A DNA stretch of 64,000 bases from the NCBI RefSeq assembly GCF_001298525.1, contig NZ_CP012678.1:930001-994000 (forward strand). Direction: 5' to 3'. Shown piece by piece: positions 37,638-47,314 of the stretch. The notes below the pieces were generated by a model. The model saw only the letters and a program-made list of their open reading frames with translations. It made no database searches and was not told the DNA's origin. Source of the stretch: Psychrobacter urativorans (lineage in GTDB: Bacteria; Pseudomonadota; Gammaproteobacteria; Pseudomonadales; Moraxellaceae). Both the position numbers and the translations under genes were made by a program. How positions within the stretch are numbered: the stretch's first letter is position 1; the number at the start of each line of letters is the position of its first letter.

Positions 37638-38342
37638 TTATTTGTCTGCCATAGCAAGATAGATACCACGGTTAGAAGCGTCGTCCACATATTGTGAATC
37701 ACGCCACGTGCTATAGCCATAGATATTGCTATATGGACTGATACTATTTTGGCGGAAATCAGATATCCAATTTGAGCCATCAAAGATCTGAATATGACCG
37801 TGCGGATGTTTTGAGCTGCGATCAAATACTACGACATCACCGACTTGAGCAGGCATGTCATTGCTAATCTTAGTGAAACCAGCTTTAGCAAGGGTACCGC
37901 GTGTTTCATACTGATAGGCTGAAGGATTAGGCGTAAATTCGTAGCCGGCAGATTGTAGTGCTTGGCGGACATAGCGTGCACAGCGACCAGAACTTCTAGA
38001 CAGTGCCACACTTGATGCCCGCGCAGCTGCTACAGCTGGGGCTGAATTACGATCTAAAACTGATTTAAACTGTTGTTTTTTTTCAGAATATAAACGACGA
38101 GATAATGTATCAAGCTCACTACCCTTTTGTTTAAGAACTCTGATAGCTTGACTAATTTCGTCATTGCTAGACACATGAGCGCCATTACTGGTGCTGTAGA
38201 TATTTTGCGAAGAACCGTAGGAATTAGAGATATTTGCTCTGGTATAAGTCAGTGTACTATTTGAGATGTTATTTACAGCAGCACCACTCGTTTGTGCTAC
38301 CCCCATTCCCAATACTGACAAAATTAATAAAGCCTTTTTCAT
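37638..38342 (-). CDS. Secreted CHAP/NlpC-like peptidoglycan hydrolase
   Basis: A 234-residue exported protein from the ATG at 38342 (AGG upstream). It begins with a clear signal peptide (KKALLILSVLGMGVAQTSGA). An Asn/Ser-rich segment and a probable coiled coil (ISQAIRVLKQKGSELDTLSR) precede a papain-like amidase domain. That domain has the nucleophile Cys in SSGRCARYVRQAL, the VGDVVVFDR strand, His in HPHGHIQIFDG and a third polar residue near WISDFRQNS. Such domains cleave peptidoglycan peptide bonds in the periplasm. It has no immunity-like neighbour. Confidence 0.8.
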   Translation of the reverse strand: MKKALLILSVLGMGVAQTSGAAVNNISNSTLTYTRANISNSYGSSQNIYSTSNGAHVSSNDEISQAIRVLKQKGSELDTLSRRLYSEKKQQFKSVLDRNSAPAVAAARASSVALSRSSGRCARYVRQALQSAGYEFTPNPSAYQYETRGTLAKAGFTKISNDMPAQVGDVVVFDRSSKHPHGHIQIFDGSNWISDFRQNSISPYSNIYGYSTWRDSQYVDDASNRGIYLAMADK

Positions 38343-38588
38343 AAATTTACTACCTATTGTTAATGCAAGATTGCCTGTCATCCATGACAAAGCAGTAATT
38401 AATTTAGAAGATATAATCATTAAACAAACATGATAAAATTCTGGTTTCAACAGCGCACTCTATCGTCTACAGAGGTTAACTTTGGCATTATTACCAATCC
38501 AGCTATCCGCCTCGTAAAGAGCTTGCTGTTTATCCTATGTTGAGCAGCTTTACATCTATTCGCTTTAACATCACCTATTAGATGAGTA

Positions 38589-39110
38589 ATGACGATGTCA
38601 AAAAAACAGCCTAATCGGCTCGCTCAGCTTATTGATCATCAGGCATTTGCTGGTAGCGCACTACCGCGAAGCCTTGCTGATAATATGCGTATTTATACAC
38701 AGGCGACCAATGAAATAAAAATACTACTGGTAGATTGTCTACCGGATGAGATACTTAATAGCTGTTGGGTTGTCGGTCTAACGACTGAGCAACTCACTCT
38801 CAGTGTCAGCTCAATGACTGCCGCCAATCATATTCGCTACTTAAAAAACGCTTATCTACAAGTGTTAAAAGAGCAGTCTATTACATTTCAACAACTCAAG
38901 CATATTCGTATCGTGGTAGTGAAAAATCCTGCTGTAAATACATCACCTAGTGAACAATCAGCATTGCCAACAACCTTGTTAAAAGCTCATAAACCCAATG
39001 AAAATAAGGTTCTTAGCCAAAACACAAAGCGGACTATATCACAGGCTGCAAAGCATGTCACCACTGATAAAAATCTTAAAAATGCACTATTGCGCTTAAT
39101 AGATGAGTAA
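38589..39110 (+). CDS. dciA: DciA-like helicase loader (DUF721)
   Basis: A 173-residue protein. The N-terminal 110 residues fit the DUF721/DciA fold, which loads the replicative helicase DnaB in bacteria lacking DnaC. Features are an N-terminal helix (RLAQLIDHQAF), then LLVDCLPDEILNSCWVVGLT and LTLSVSSMTAANHIRYLKN. The C-terminal 60 residues are polar and probably disordered. In Pseudomonas and Acinetobacter a DUF721 gene also lies beside lpxC, supporting the call. No dnaC-like gene is present in the window. Confidence 0.8.
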   Translation: MTMSKKQPNRLAQLIDHQAFAGSALPRSLADNMRIYTQATNEIKILLVDCLPDEILNSCWVVGLTTEQLTLSVSSMTAANHIRYLKNAYLQVLKEQSITFQQLKHIRIVVVKNPAVNTSPSEQSALPTTLLKAHKPNENKVLSQNTKRTISQAAKHVTTDKNLKNALLRLIDE

Positions 39111-39196
39111 AAAACCTCGTCTTACAATGTAAAGTTACGTTAAATAATTAAGAAAAAACTGACTAAAAGGACATATTTTTTATTATTTTCTAAATA

Positions 39197-39253
39197 AAAA
39201 AATCGTCTGATAATTGAATCAACTATATAGATTCAACTATCAGACGATTTTTT
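39197..39253. terminator. Bidirectional terminator between dciA and lpxC
   Basis: 24-bp arms with one mismatch (39197-39220 and 39230-39253, core ATCGTCTGATA) have A6 and T6 ends. It lies between convergent dciA (+) and lpxC (-). Confidence 0.9.
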
Positions 39254-39397
39254 ATTGAGTGAAGCGTTGGTGGCGACTAGGGTTGAGAGAATGATTCTAA
39301 TAATATAAAAATAGATAATAAGATAATGCCTTTCGATTGGTCTCTACTCTATGTAATCTTACGTAAATGTTGCGATACATCGTGTATATTCGTGTAT

Positions 39398-40315
39398 TCA
39401 TCCCTCGACAGTTAGATGTGTCAAAGGTAAATATTCGATAGGACAAGTTACATTGTCATCAAAAGTTACAATTTCAAAGTTATTTTTATCTGATAAAATT
39501 TCACGTACCAATAAATTATTTAAGGCATGACCAGATTTATAGGCATTAAATCGACCCAATATTGGATAGCCAATGAGGTATAAATCGCCTAACGCATCTA
39601 AAATTTTATGGCGTACAAATTCATCAGCAAAGCGCAAACCTTCAGAGTTGAGAACTCTGGTTTCATCAATGACAATAGCATTATCCATACTGCCACCTAA
39701 CGCTAAATTATTTTTTCTGAGCGTTTCAATATCCTGTAAAAAACCAAAAGTACGAGCAGCACTCAATTCTTCAATAAATTTGTGAGTAGAAAAACGCAGC
39801 TGGGCGTGCTGATAGTCTTTATTAAATGCAGGATGATCAAAATCAATTTCAAAATTTAACTCAAAACCGTCATATGGACGTAACTCTGCCCATTTATCAT
39901 CGATTTTAACGCGTACAGGACGCACAATTCTCAAAAACTTTTTAGGACTCTCTTGCTCACAAAAGCCAGCTTGTAGTAATAATCCTACAAATGGTGCAGC
40001 ACTACCATCCATAATAGGAATTTCGGCAGCAGACACTCGAATCAATAGATTATCAACGCCAAGACCGGCAATCGCACTTAATAGATGCTCAACCGTACCC
40101 ACACGAGTACCACCAAACACTAAATTGGACGACATCATGGTATCTTGTACCAAAAAAGCACTAGCAGGAATCGGCGCACAGCCTACAATATCGGAACGCT
40201 CAAATACGACTCCCGTATTGATAGGCTGCGGATGAAACTCTAGGTCAACAGATTCGCCACTATGCAAGCCAATACCAGTAATAGCTATCGCTCTGTTTAT
40301 AGTTCGTTGATTCAT
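39398..40315 (-). CDS. lpxC: UDP-3-O-acyl-N-acetylglucosamine deacetylase
   Basis: A zinc-dependent enzyme catalysing the committed step of lipid A synthesis; in E. coli its level is controlled by FtsH degradation. 305 residues with zinc ligands His in TVEHLLSAIAGLGVDN, His and Asp in FVRHKILDALGDLYLIG, plus the catalytic His in YKSGHALNN. The opening NRAIAITGIGLHSGESV is typical. It is the last gene of the minus-strand murG-lpxC cluster, the usual position after ftsZ, but a terminator separates the two. Confidence 0.98.
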   Translation of the reverse strand: MNQRTINRAIAITGIGLHSGESVDLEFHPQPINTGVVFERSDIVGCAPIPASAFLVQDTMMSSNLVFGGTRVGTVEHLLSAIAGLGVDNLLIRVSAAEIPIMDGSAAPFVGLLLQAGFCEQESPKKFLRIVRPVRVKIDDKWAELRPYDGFELNFEIDFDHPAFNKDYQHAQLRFSTHKFIEELSAARTFGFLQDIETLRKNNLALGGSMDNAIVIDETRVLNSEGLRFADEFVRHKILDALGDLYLIGYPILGRFNAYKSGHALNNLLVREILSDKNNFEIVTFDDNVTCPIEYLPLTHLTVEG

Positions 40316-40539
40316 GGCTATTTTCTCACATATCTTGTTACAATTGTCCTAGTGTACCATTTGCTGCCCCTTATTCGCTATAGTTAAGAACCCCTAATTT
40401 ACTCATTTCTTTGTTTTATTACACTTATTATGAGAATTTCTTTGATATTGTTAATCCTCTAAAACCATAAAAAATCGATAAAATGCATTCTAAAACCAAG
40501 GTAAAACATACATTTTAGGCATATTTACAGTGATAACAT

Positions 40540-40575
40540 ACAAAAAAGCCAGCATATTAATGCTGGCTTTTTTGT
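40540..40575 (-). terminator. Intrinsic terminator of ftsZ
   Basis: A 15-bp perfect stem ACAAAAAAGCCAGCA/TGCTGGCTTTTTTGT (40540-40554, 40561-40575) with a 6-nt loop lies 72 bp after the ftsZ stop. Confidence 0.9.
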
Positions 40576-40646
40576 CATTGCTTAAGATAGTTATTTAGAC
40601 TAATTATTTTATACCCAGTCAAAATTTAGTAAAGCTTTGAGCTTAT

Positions 40647-41843
40647 TTACTTGTTTTGTTGGCGCTTAAGATAGTCTTGAATACTATTTGTTTTGGTTTG
40701 TGGCTGTTCTTGCATCATTGCTGTGCGTGTAATACTGTCTTGATACAATTGATTTTGTGACTGTTTTTGACTGTTTAGGGCACTGGTATGCAAATTAGGG
40801 TCAACTGCCTGAGTGCTAGTCACAGAAGGGACAATATTTTGCACTTTAGGTTCTTGACCTGCATATTCATCTAACGTCAGACCAGTTGCAATAACGGTAA
40901 CATGCAACTCATCACCCATATCTTCATCAACCACTGAACCATAGAAAATATTAGCCTCATCGGTATCGGTAATACCTTCAACGATTTCACTAATTTTACT
41001 AAATTCATCAAGAGATAGGCTTTGTGAAGAAATCACGTTAACCAATAGACCTTTCGCATTTTCTAGACGTAGATCATCAAGCAACGGCGATTTAATTGCT
41101 TTTTCAGTGGCTTCACGCGCACGATCATCGCCACTGGCGCGACCAATACCCATCATCGCATGACCTTTAGCAGTCATCGCGGTACGAATATCGTTAAAGT
41201 CAATATTGACCAAACCTGAACGCGCAATCGTCTCCGCAATGCCTTGTACCGCATGCATCAATACGTCATCCGCTTTTTTGAACGCATCTTGCATCGATAG
41301 ATTGCCGTAGACACTCATTAGCTTATCATTTGGGATAGTGATAATGGAGTCAACGAAGTTAGTTAATTGCTCAATGCCAGCCTTAGCTGCTTTAATGCGC
41401 TTACCACCTTCAAACTTAAATGGTGTGGTGACCACTGCTACGGTCAATACTTCCATCTCTTTAGCAATGCGAGCAACGACAGGCGCAGCACCGGTACCCG
41501 TACCGCCACCCATTCCAGCAGTAATAAATACCATATCTGAATGCTCAAGTAAGGCGCGAATGGCCTCTTCTTCACTTTCAGCGGCTTCACGCCCTACTTC
41601 TGGATTAGCACCCGCTCCAAGACCACGGTTACTTTTTGCACCAAGCTGCAATTTATGCGGTGTCGTTAGACGGTCAAGGGCTTGTTTATCAGTGTTGGCA
41701 CAGACAAACGTTACCCCTTTAATACCTTGTTGTACCATATGCTCAACAGCATTACCGCCGCCGCCGCCAACCCCAAATACTATAAAACGGGCTTGACCAT
41801 TAGTTTGGGGCTTATTATCATCTGGCATGGTGTATTTTGACAT
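40647..41843 (-). CDS. ftsZ: Cell division protein FtsZ
   Basis: A tubulin-like GTPase that forms the Z ring. It starts at the ATG at 41843 (398 residues) with GGAGA upstream; the open frame continues upstream but lacks support. GTP-binding motifs are FGVGGGGGNAVEHMV and AGMGGGTGTGAAPVVA; the T7 loop is VNIDFNDIRTAM. A Gln/Asn-rich linker (about residues 320-385) ends in the conserved C-terminal peptide IQDYLKRQQNK, the contact point for FtsA and ZipA. ftsA lies upstream on the same strand. Confidence 0.98.
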   Translation of the reverse strand: MSKYTMPDDNKPQTNGQARFIVFGVGGGGGNAVEHMVQQGIKGVTFVCANTDKQALDRLTTPHKLQLGAKSNRGLGAGANPEVGREAAESEEEAIRALLEHSDMVFITAGMGGGTGTGAAPVVARIAKEMEVLTVAVVTTPFKFEGGKRIKAAKAGIEQLTNFVDSIITIPNDKLMSVYGNLSMQDAFKKADDVLMHAVQGIAETIARSGLVNIDFNDIRTAMTAKGHAMMGIGRASGDDRAREATEKAIKSPLLDDLRLENAKGLLVNVISSQSLSLDEFSKISEIVEGITDTDEANIFYGSVVDEDMGDELHVTVIATGLTLDEYAGQEPKVQNIVPSVTSTQAVDPNLHTSALNSQKQSQNQLYQDSITRTAMMQEQPQTKTNSIQDYLKRQQNK

Positions 41844-42021
41844 AAAAACGGTTCTCCAGTTGCAGATAGCATGAAGGTCGATGTGTAATAACGCACTCGC
41901 ATGGCGTGCTATCGACGTACTATATATAAATGTATACAAATCAAATAATGAGGGTGCAACTTACATAAGCTGTTTTCAGCTTTAATCTAGCAAATATCTA
42001 ATTTTATTTTAAACGAACTTA

Positions 42022-43314
42022 CTACAGTATTTTTTTAAACATACTACTAAAACGTTGTCCGACACCTTGAAAAACGTTTTTAACTTTCAGCTTTTCTATG
42101 GCCTCAGTCTCACTTTGCTCACTATGCCGAAACTGTTCACTTTGGCTATACAGTAAAGTACCGAAAGCCGTATGATAAGCTCGGTCATTAATATGGGCAT
42201 TTAACTGCTTAAATGAGTCTTCATTGTCAAAGTGATTATAAGCACTAATATGAGGATGAGTATTGGTCAATACTACCGGCATTTTTAGTAGTTTTTTTGC
42301 AAATGGTACCATACCTTTGATGGCACTACCGCCACCCGTCAGCACAATTCCACGATCAATGTAACCTATTAGGCCCGCTTGATGCAGTTGTTGCACGACT
42401 TCAGTAAAAATACTGACATAACGTGCTTCTATAATTTGCGCCAGTTTATAAACGCTGACATTAATCTCATCGCCTGAACCTTGTGGTCTAAATATAAAAA
42501 ATGCACTCGGGTCTATGCTATGCACATCAACCGTACCATGCAATTTTTTAAGCTTTTCAGCTTCTATCATTGAAATGCCAAAATCGGCTGATATATCCAT
42601 AGTAACTTCATGGCTACCGCTTGCCACACAATGAGTAAAGACCAGTTTATTCTCTTTATAAACACAGATGCTCGTCGTACTGGCACCGATGTCTATTAAA
42701 CAAACGCCCTGCTGGCGTTCTTCTGCTATCAGACTGTATTCAGCGCTAGTAACCGCATCGAATACGACATGATCGACACCGACATCACAGCTTTGCAATA
42801 ACTTTTGCAGGTTCTGGCGACTGGCGACTGGCATCATCATCATGTGATACATCACCGTGATTTCGTCTGCAATCATCTCAATGGCATCATCAACGATAGT
42901 GTCTTGAGCATCAACATAAATGCCTTGCTGACAGCAATGCATCAGATAATAATTGGACGGTAAATCTTGCGACTTAGCGTTAGATAGCGCTTGCACCATA
43001 TCTTTGGTACGCACCATATCTTCTTCGACTGCGACGTGACCAGTGCTGTTTTTACTCAGCAATTCAGGGGTAGATAACGTCAACCATACACTATGGACGC
43101 GACAGTTAGCCGTATCTTCAGCTTCTTGAATGGCTTGTTTAATCGCGCCTTGCAAGCGTTCTCGGTGTTTAATTTGACCTTGATAAAAGTCGCTGTTTTT
43201 AACTTGTCCAACGCCCATAATGCGGATATCTTTCGCAGACACAACGCTGCCAATCACCGCATAAACTGCAGTGGCACTGATATGGACAACAACTAGATTT
43301 TCAGTATTTTTCAT
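42022..43314 (-). CDS. ftsA: Cell division protein FtsA
   Basis: An actin-like protein that tethers FtsZ to the membrane. 430 residues from the ATG at 43314; an earlier in-frame ATG at 43362 would add 16 residues, and neither has a good ribosome binding site. Motifs: VVVHISATAVYAVIG (phosphate 1 region), CLIDIGASTTSICVY (phosphate 2), GIVLTGGGSAIKGMV (adenosine), and a C-terminal amphipathic membrane helix (VGQRFSSMFKKIL). The sequence is clearly divergent from E. coli FtsA. Confidence 0.94.
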   Translation of the reverse strand: MKNTENLVVVHISATAVYAVIGSVVSAKDIRIMGVGQVKNSDFYQGQIKHRERLQGAIKQAIQEAEDTANCRVHSVWLTLSTPELLSKNSTGHVAVEEDMVRTKDMVQALSNAKSQDLPSNYYLMHCCQQGIYVDAQDTIVDDAIEMIADEITVMYHMMMMPVASRQNLQKLLQSCDVGVDHVVFDAVTSAEYSLIAEERQQGVCLIDIGASTTSICVYKENKLVFTHCVASGSHEVTMDISADFGISMIEAEKLKKLHGTVDVHSIDPSAFFIFRPQGSGDEINVSVYKLAQIIEARYVSIFTEVVQQLHQAGLIGYIDRGIVLTGGGSAIKGMVPFAKKLLKMPVVLTNTHPHISAYNHFDNEDSFKQLNAHINDRAYHTAFGTLLYSQSEQFRHSEQSETEAIEKLKVKNVFQGVGQRFSSMFKKIL

Positions 43315-43544
43315 GGTACCAAGCAAATTATCGCTAAACAGGAGACTAAATGACGTCTCCATTAAATCATCAAAATGAATACTAAATTCAAATAAAGGTT
43401 TTACAGTTAAAAAATATAAGGTCGAACAAAAGACGATATGTAAAACTTAAAATACAGCAGTGTCATCTATATAAACTAGAATGCTCTAAACTAACACTAT
43501 CTAAATGATAATGCAGAAGGTGCAATCACCCTCTTTTTTACAGC

Positions 43545-44321
43545 TTATGGCTCTTTCATATGCCATGCGATACTAAAGCCATTTTTATAACGTAAGTCTA
43601 CAGACTGTATCTCATCACGGCGCGTGCTCAATTGGTTGCCTAACAATTGGCTTAAACTAAGCAATTTTTGCGCGGTATTTTCATTATCCACAATGACTCG
43701 TAAACCATTACTAAAACGTACCAGCCATGTCATACGTGGGGACAGAATAATGTCTTCTACCCGCATACCAAGCGGTGCATACCACTCATTAATTTGTTGC
43801 ATTTGCTGCATGATAACAGGTGCTTGCGTAATTTCGCCTTGTAAGGTAGCAAACTGCGCTTGCGTCAGCTCCTCGCTATCAGCAGGTACAAATACCACGC
43901 CTTTAGCATCAACCATGCGTTCTGTACCAAAATTCGCAACGGCTTTTTTGGGCAGTGCGGTGATCACAATACCTCGTTGCCAATCTCGAGTAACACTAAT
44001 TTGGTCTACCCAAGACAGATCAATCGCAATATCTCGTAGCGTCTGTAAATCAGTAGTAAAAAAACTGGTGACTGACTGCTGGTTCATCGTTTGTTGCAAC
44101 GCATCATATTGCATAGCTGTTAAGCCTTGATGACTGACTTCTATCGCAGCAGGCGGTGCATCACGTAATGCCTTAGCGCCCATCACTAATATTAATAATA
44201 ACAGCCCAATCACGAGTGCCATAAAAAAATATTTAGCCGAAGGTGGCAGTCGCGTGCTACGTTTCGGACGATCTTTCTTATCACTCATTAAGTCAGTAAC
44301 TTCGTTGACAGTTTGAGCCAT
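43545..44321 (-). CDS. ftsQ: Cell division protein FtsQ
   Basis: A bitopic divisome protein that links early and late division proteins. 258 residues from the ATG at 44321, supported by AAGGAC upstream. It has a short basic cytoplasmic tail (KKDRPKRSTRLPPSAK), one span (FFMALVIGLLLLILVMGA), a POTRA domain (LSWVDQISVTRDWQRGIVITA region) and the beta domain ending IQSVDLRYKNGFSIAW. It is separated from ddl by about 420 bp and from ftsA by 230 bp, unlike the overlapping genes in E. coli. Confidence 0.93.
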   Translation of the reverse strand: MAQTVNEVTDLMSDKKDRPKRSTRLPPSAKYFFMALVIGLLLLILVMGAKALRDAPPAAIEVSHQGLTAMQYDALQQTMNQQSVTSFFTTDLQTLRDIAIDLSWVDQISVTRDWQRGIVITALPKKAVANFGTERMVDAKGVVFVPADSEELTQAQFATLQGEITQAPVIMQQMQQINEWYAPLGMRVEDIILSPRMTWLVRFSNGLRVIVDNENTAQKLLSLSQLLGNQLSTRRDEIQSVDLRYKNGFSIAWHMKEP

Positions 44322-44741
44322 AATTGCATTCGTCCTTATTTTTGCTGTAACTGACACGAGTATATATGTAATAAATACTATCTAATCACTAAACTAATCA
44401 TTCAGAAAAATCGATAATGATCATATCGTTAATATAGCCTCACTACTCTCAACTAATGTTTTATTATATTTCATGAGTTGAGAGTAGCAGTTACGGCTTA
44501 ACAATAAATATATAGCCACTAAAACAGATTAAATCACTAAAATGGCTGGATAGTATCGATTTAGATTTGTACTTACAATATTAACGTATTTTCATCATAA
44601 ACAATAGCTTAACTCAAGCAGCAACCAGCGAATTCACGCAAGTTTACATTAAGATATGCTATAGCACAACTGTCGACACATTAATGGTATTGCTATAGTG
44701 CTATTGATTTGAGTTTTTAAGCTATTGAAATATAATTTTAG
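44322..44741. other. Intergenic region ddl-ftsQ
   Basis: A 420-bp AT-rich gap where most gammaproteobacteria have none. It contains a 12-bp inverted repeat, CTACTCTCAACT (44443-44454) and AGTTGAGAGTAG (44476-44487), with a 21-nt loop and no T run. It probably contains an ftsQAZ promoter. No gene seen. Confidence 0.55.
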
Positions 44742-45701
44742 CTATAACGTTTGCGATAAAATATGCCAACATAACGCTTCAAAATCCATACCACGCGCTT
44801 TAGCTGCCATCGGCACTAAGCTGTGACTGGTCATACCCGGTACGGTATTAATTTCAAGCAACCAAAAATTGCCATCGGTGTCCTGCATGGCGTCGATACG
44901 TCCCCAACCTTTCGCATCAACCGCACGGAATGCTGCCAGACTTAACGCTTGTAAATGCGTCTCTTCACTGGCGCTTAGACCACAAGGAATATAATAAGAG
45001 GTATCATTACGATTATATTTGGCTTCAAAATCGTAAAAATTAGTGATGTCAGCAGGCTCTAAACGAATAACGGGATAAGCCTCGTCGTCAATAATGACAA
45101 TGGTGAATTCACGACCGGTAATCCAACGCTCTGCCATAACCACATCGCCACATTCTACCGCCGTAGCATAAGCTGCAGGCAGCTCATCTAAATGATTGAC
45201 CTTAGTCATACCAATACTAGAACCTTCATGCACAGGTTTAATAATTAACGGTAATCCTAGTGTATTAACCACTTGCTGCCAATCAGTATCCGCAGTCAGT
45301 AATGAGAACGGCGCAGTAGATAAACCGCAACCTTGCCACAATTGCTTAGTACGCACTTTATCCATGCCAAGCGCAGAGGCTAAAACCCCTGAGCCTGTTT
45401 GTGGAATGTTTAACCATTGCAGCATGCCTTGCAATACGCCATCTTCACCGCCACGACCATGCAAGACGTTAAAGACGCGATCAAAATTGCGCAGTTCGGT
45501 AATATCTTGATCTTTAGGATCAAAATGCATGGCATCAACGCCTTGGCTTTGTAATGCTTTTAAGACAGCAGCACCACTATCTAACGAGATAATACGCTCA
45601 TTACTACTGCCGCCATAGACTACAGCCACTTTACCAAAAACACTGGCATCTACATCATGTGCCACGTTATTTATACTTTCTTGATTATTATTAATAGTCA
45701 T
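44742..45701 (-). CDS. ddl: D-alanine--D-alanine ligase
   Basis: An ATP-grasp enzyme joining two D-alanines for the peptidoglycan stem peptide. 319 residues with family motifs KVAVVYGGSSNERIISLDSG, VLHGRGGEDGVLQG, PLIIKPVHEGSSIGMTKV, the EFTIVIIDDEAYPVIRLE segment, GRIDAMQDTDGNFWLLEINT and VPGMTSHSLVPMAA. AGGAGC precedes the ATG. It sits 44 bp after murC on the same strand, as in the standard murG-murC-ddl order. Confidence 0.97.
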   Translation of the reverse strand: MTINNNQESINNVAHDVDASVFGKVAVVYGGSSNERIISLDSGAAVLKALQSQGVDAMHFDPKDQDITELRNFDRVFNVLHGRGGEDGVLQGMLQWLNIPQTGSGVLASALGMDKVRTKQLWQGCGLSTAPFSLLTADTDWQQVVNTLGLPLIIKPVHEGSSIGMTKVNHLDELPAAYATAVECGDVVMAERWITGREFTIVIIDDEAYPVIRLEPADITNFYDFEAKYNRNDTSYYIPCGLSASEETHLQALSLAAFRAVDAKGWGRIDAMQDTDGNFWLLEINTVPGMTSHSLVPMAAKARGMDFEALCWHILSQTL

Positions 45702-45745
45702 AAGGACAGCTCCTAAATTTTTCTTCAGAATTATTTTCTTGAGAC

Positions 45746-47218
45746 TTATTTGAGATATAAATTATTGGCAGCCAAATCGATGGCAATTTGACCAATATTA
45801 CCCGCGCCTTGGGTCAAAAGCATATCATTGGCTTTTAGTAAGCGCTGCATAACCGGAGCAATATTATTTTTATCAATAATTGTTGGCTCAACCATACCGC
45901 GCAAACGGATACTACGTGCTAAAGTCTTGGTATCTGCGCCTGCGATTGGGCTTTCTCCTGCTGAGTAAACATCCAATAATAACAGCTCATCGACTGTCGA
46001 TAAGACTTCAACAAAGTCATCAAAGCAATCACGCGTACGGCTATAACGGTGCGGCTGAAACAGCATCACTAAGCGACGCTCAGGAAAGCTTTGGCGTGCT
46101 GCTTTAATGGTGGCATCCACTTCTTTTGGATGATGACCATAATCGTCAATCAGTAATATATCGCCACCATCGACGGCTACAGGCTTATGCTGCTCAAAAC
46201 GACGACCAACGCCCGCAAATTTATGTAGCGCACGCTTAATGGCTTCATCATCGACACCTTCATCGGTTGCCATGGTGATAGCTGCCAGCGCATTATAGAC
46301 ATTATGAATGCCCGGAATATTCAAAGTCAAAGGAAGCGGTTCACGGTCACGGCGCAAGACGGTAAAGTGGGTTTTAGTGCCCTCAACCACCACATCAATC
46401 GCTTGGACATCGTTGAAAGGCTCAAGACCAAACGTAAGCACCGGACGCCCAATGTCATCAATCATCGCATACAATTCAGCATCGTCACCGCATACGACGG
46501 CTAAGCCATAAAACGGCATGTTTTGTAAAAACTGGATATAGGCAGCTTTTAATTTATCAAAACTATTGTCATACGTTTCCATATGGTCTTGATCGATGTT
46601 AGTGACAATCGCTGCCATCGGATGTAAAGTCAAAAATGAGGCATCAGATTCATCCGCTTCAGCAACCAAAAAGCGGCTACTACCTAACGCAGCATTTTTA
46701 CCTGACGCATTCAGCTTACCGCCAATCACATAGGTCGGATCAAGGTCGCCTTCCGCAAGCATCGTGGTCAGTAAGCTAGTGGTCGTAGTTTTACCATGCG
46801 CGCCAGCCACGGCAATACCGTGACGATAACGCATCAATTCACCAAGCATATCGGCACGGCGAACTACGGGCAGTCGGGCTTTTAATGCCGCAGTAATTTC
46901 AGGGTTGCTGCGGTCAATGGCAGAGGACACGACCAATACATCTGTTTGCGCGATATTTTTAGAATCATGACCAATAAATATCTCAATACCAATGTCTTGT
47001 AAACGCTTAGTGACAGGGCTTTCAGCGATATCTGAACCACTCACTTTATAGCCTTGATTGCTCATGACTTCAGCAATACCGCACATGCCAGAACCACCAA
47101 TACCAACGAAATGTAAATGCTGAATACGGCGCATCTCTGGTATTTCAATCAGACGGGTTGGCGATGCTTTATCGCTGAGCGTAGCAGCGGTGTCATTGGC
47201 AGGAGCAGTTGTGGACAT
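45746..47218 (-). CDS. murC: UDP-N-acetylmuramate--L-alanine ligase
   Basis: Adds L-alanine to UDP-MurNAc, the first step of the cytoplasmic peptide assembly. 490 residues: an N-terminal Rossmann domain ([20 protein letters not shown]), the central ATPase P-loop [14 protein letters not shown], then [15 protein letters not shown] and the C-terminal ligase domain with [18 protein letters not shown] 30-residue polar N-terminal tail precedes the domain. murG lies upstream with a 96-bp gap. Confidence 0.98.
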   Translation of the reverse strand: MSTTAPANDTAATLSDKASPTRLIEIPEMRRIQHLHFVGIGGSGMCGIAEVMSNQGYKVSGSDIAESPVTKRLQDIGIEIFIGHDSKNIAQTDVLVVSSAIDRSNPEITAALKARLPVVRRADMLGELMRYRHGIAVAGAHGKTTTTSLLTTMLAEGDLDPTYVIGGKLNASGKNAALGSSRFLVAEADESDASFLTLHPMAAIVTNIDQDHMETYDNSFDKLKAAYIQFLQNMPFYGLAVVCGDDAELYAMIDDIGRPVLTFGLEPFNDVQAIDVVVEGTKTHFTVLRRDREPLPLTLNIPGIHNVYNALAAITMATDEGVDDEAIKRALHKFAGVGRRFEQHKPVAVDGGDILLIDDYGHHPKEVDATIKAARQSFPERRLVMLFQPHRYSRTRDCFDDFVEVLSTVDELLLLDVYSAGESPIAGADTKTLARSIRLRGMVEPTIIDKNNIAPVMQRLLKANDMLLTQGAGNIGQIAIDLAANNLYLK

Positions 47219-47314
47219 AGAGGTTTCTCTTTATTAAAGCATCATAAAATGCGGTATATATGGTGAGCAAAAATAGGGTGGTAACGTGAAACGATGTGTA
47301 TCCTAATAGCAAAA

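Noticed and set aside
41844..41939. 32-residue N-terminal extension of FtsZ
   Set aside because: The ATG at 41843 has GGAGA at good spacing and gives the normal FtsZ N-terminus.
43495..43545. Terminator-like AAGGTGCAATCACCCTCTTTTTTT between ftsQ and ftsA
   Set aside because: The stem is only 5 bp with a bulge, and it would act on the plus strand where no gene is transcribed.
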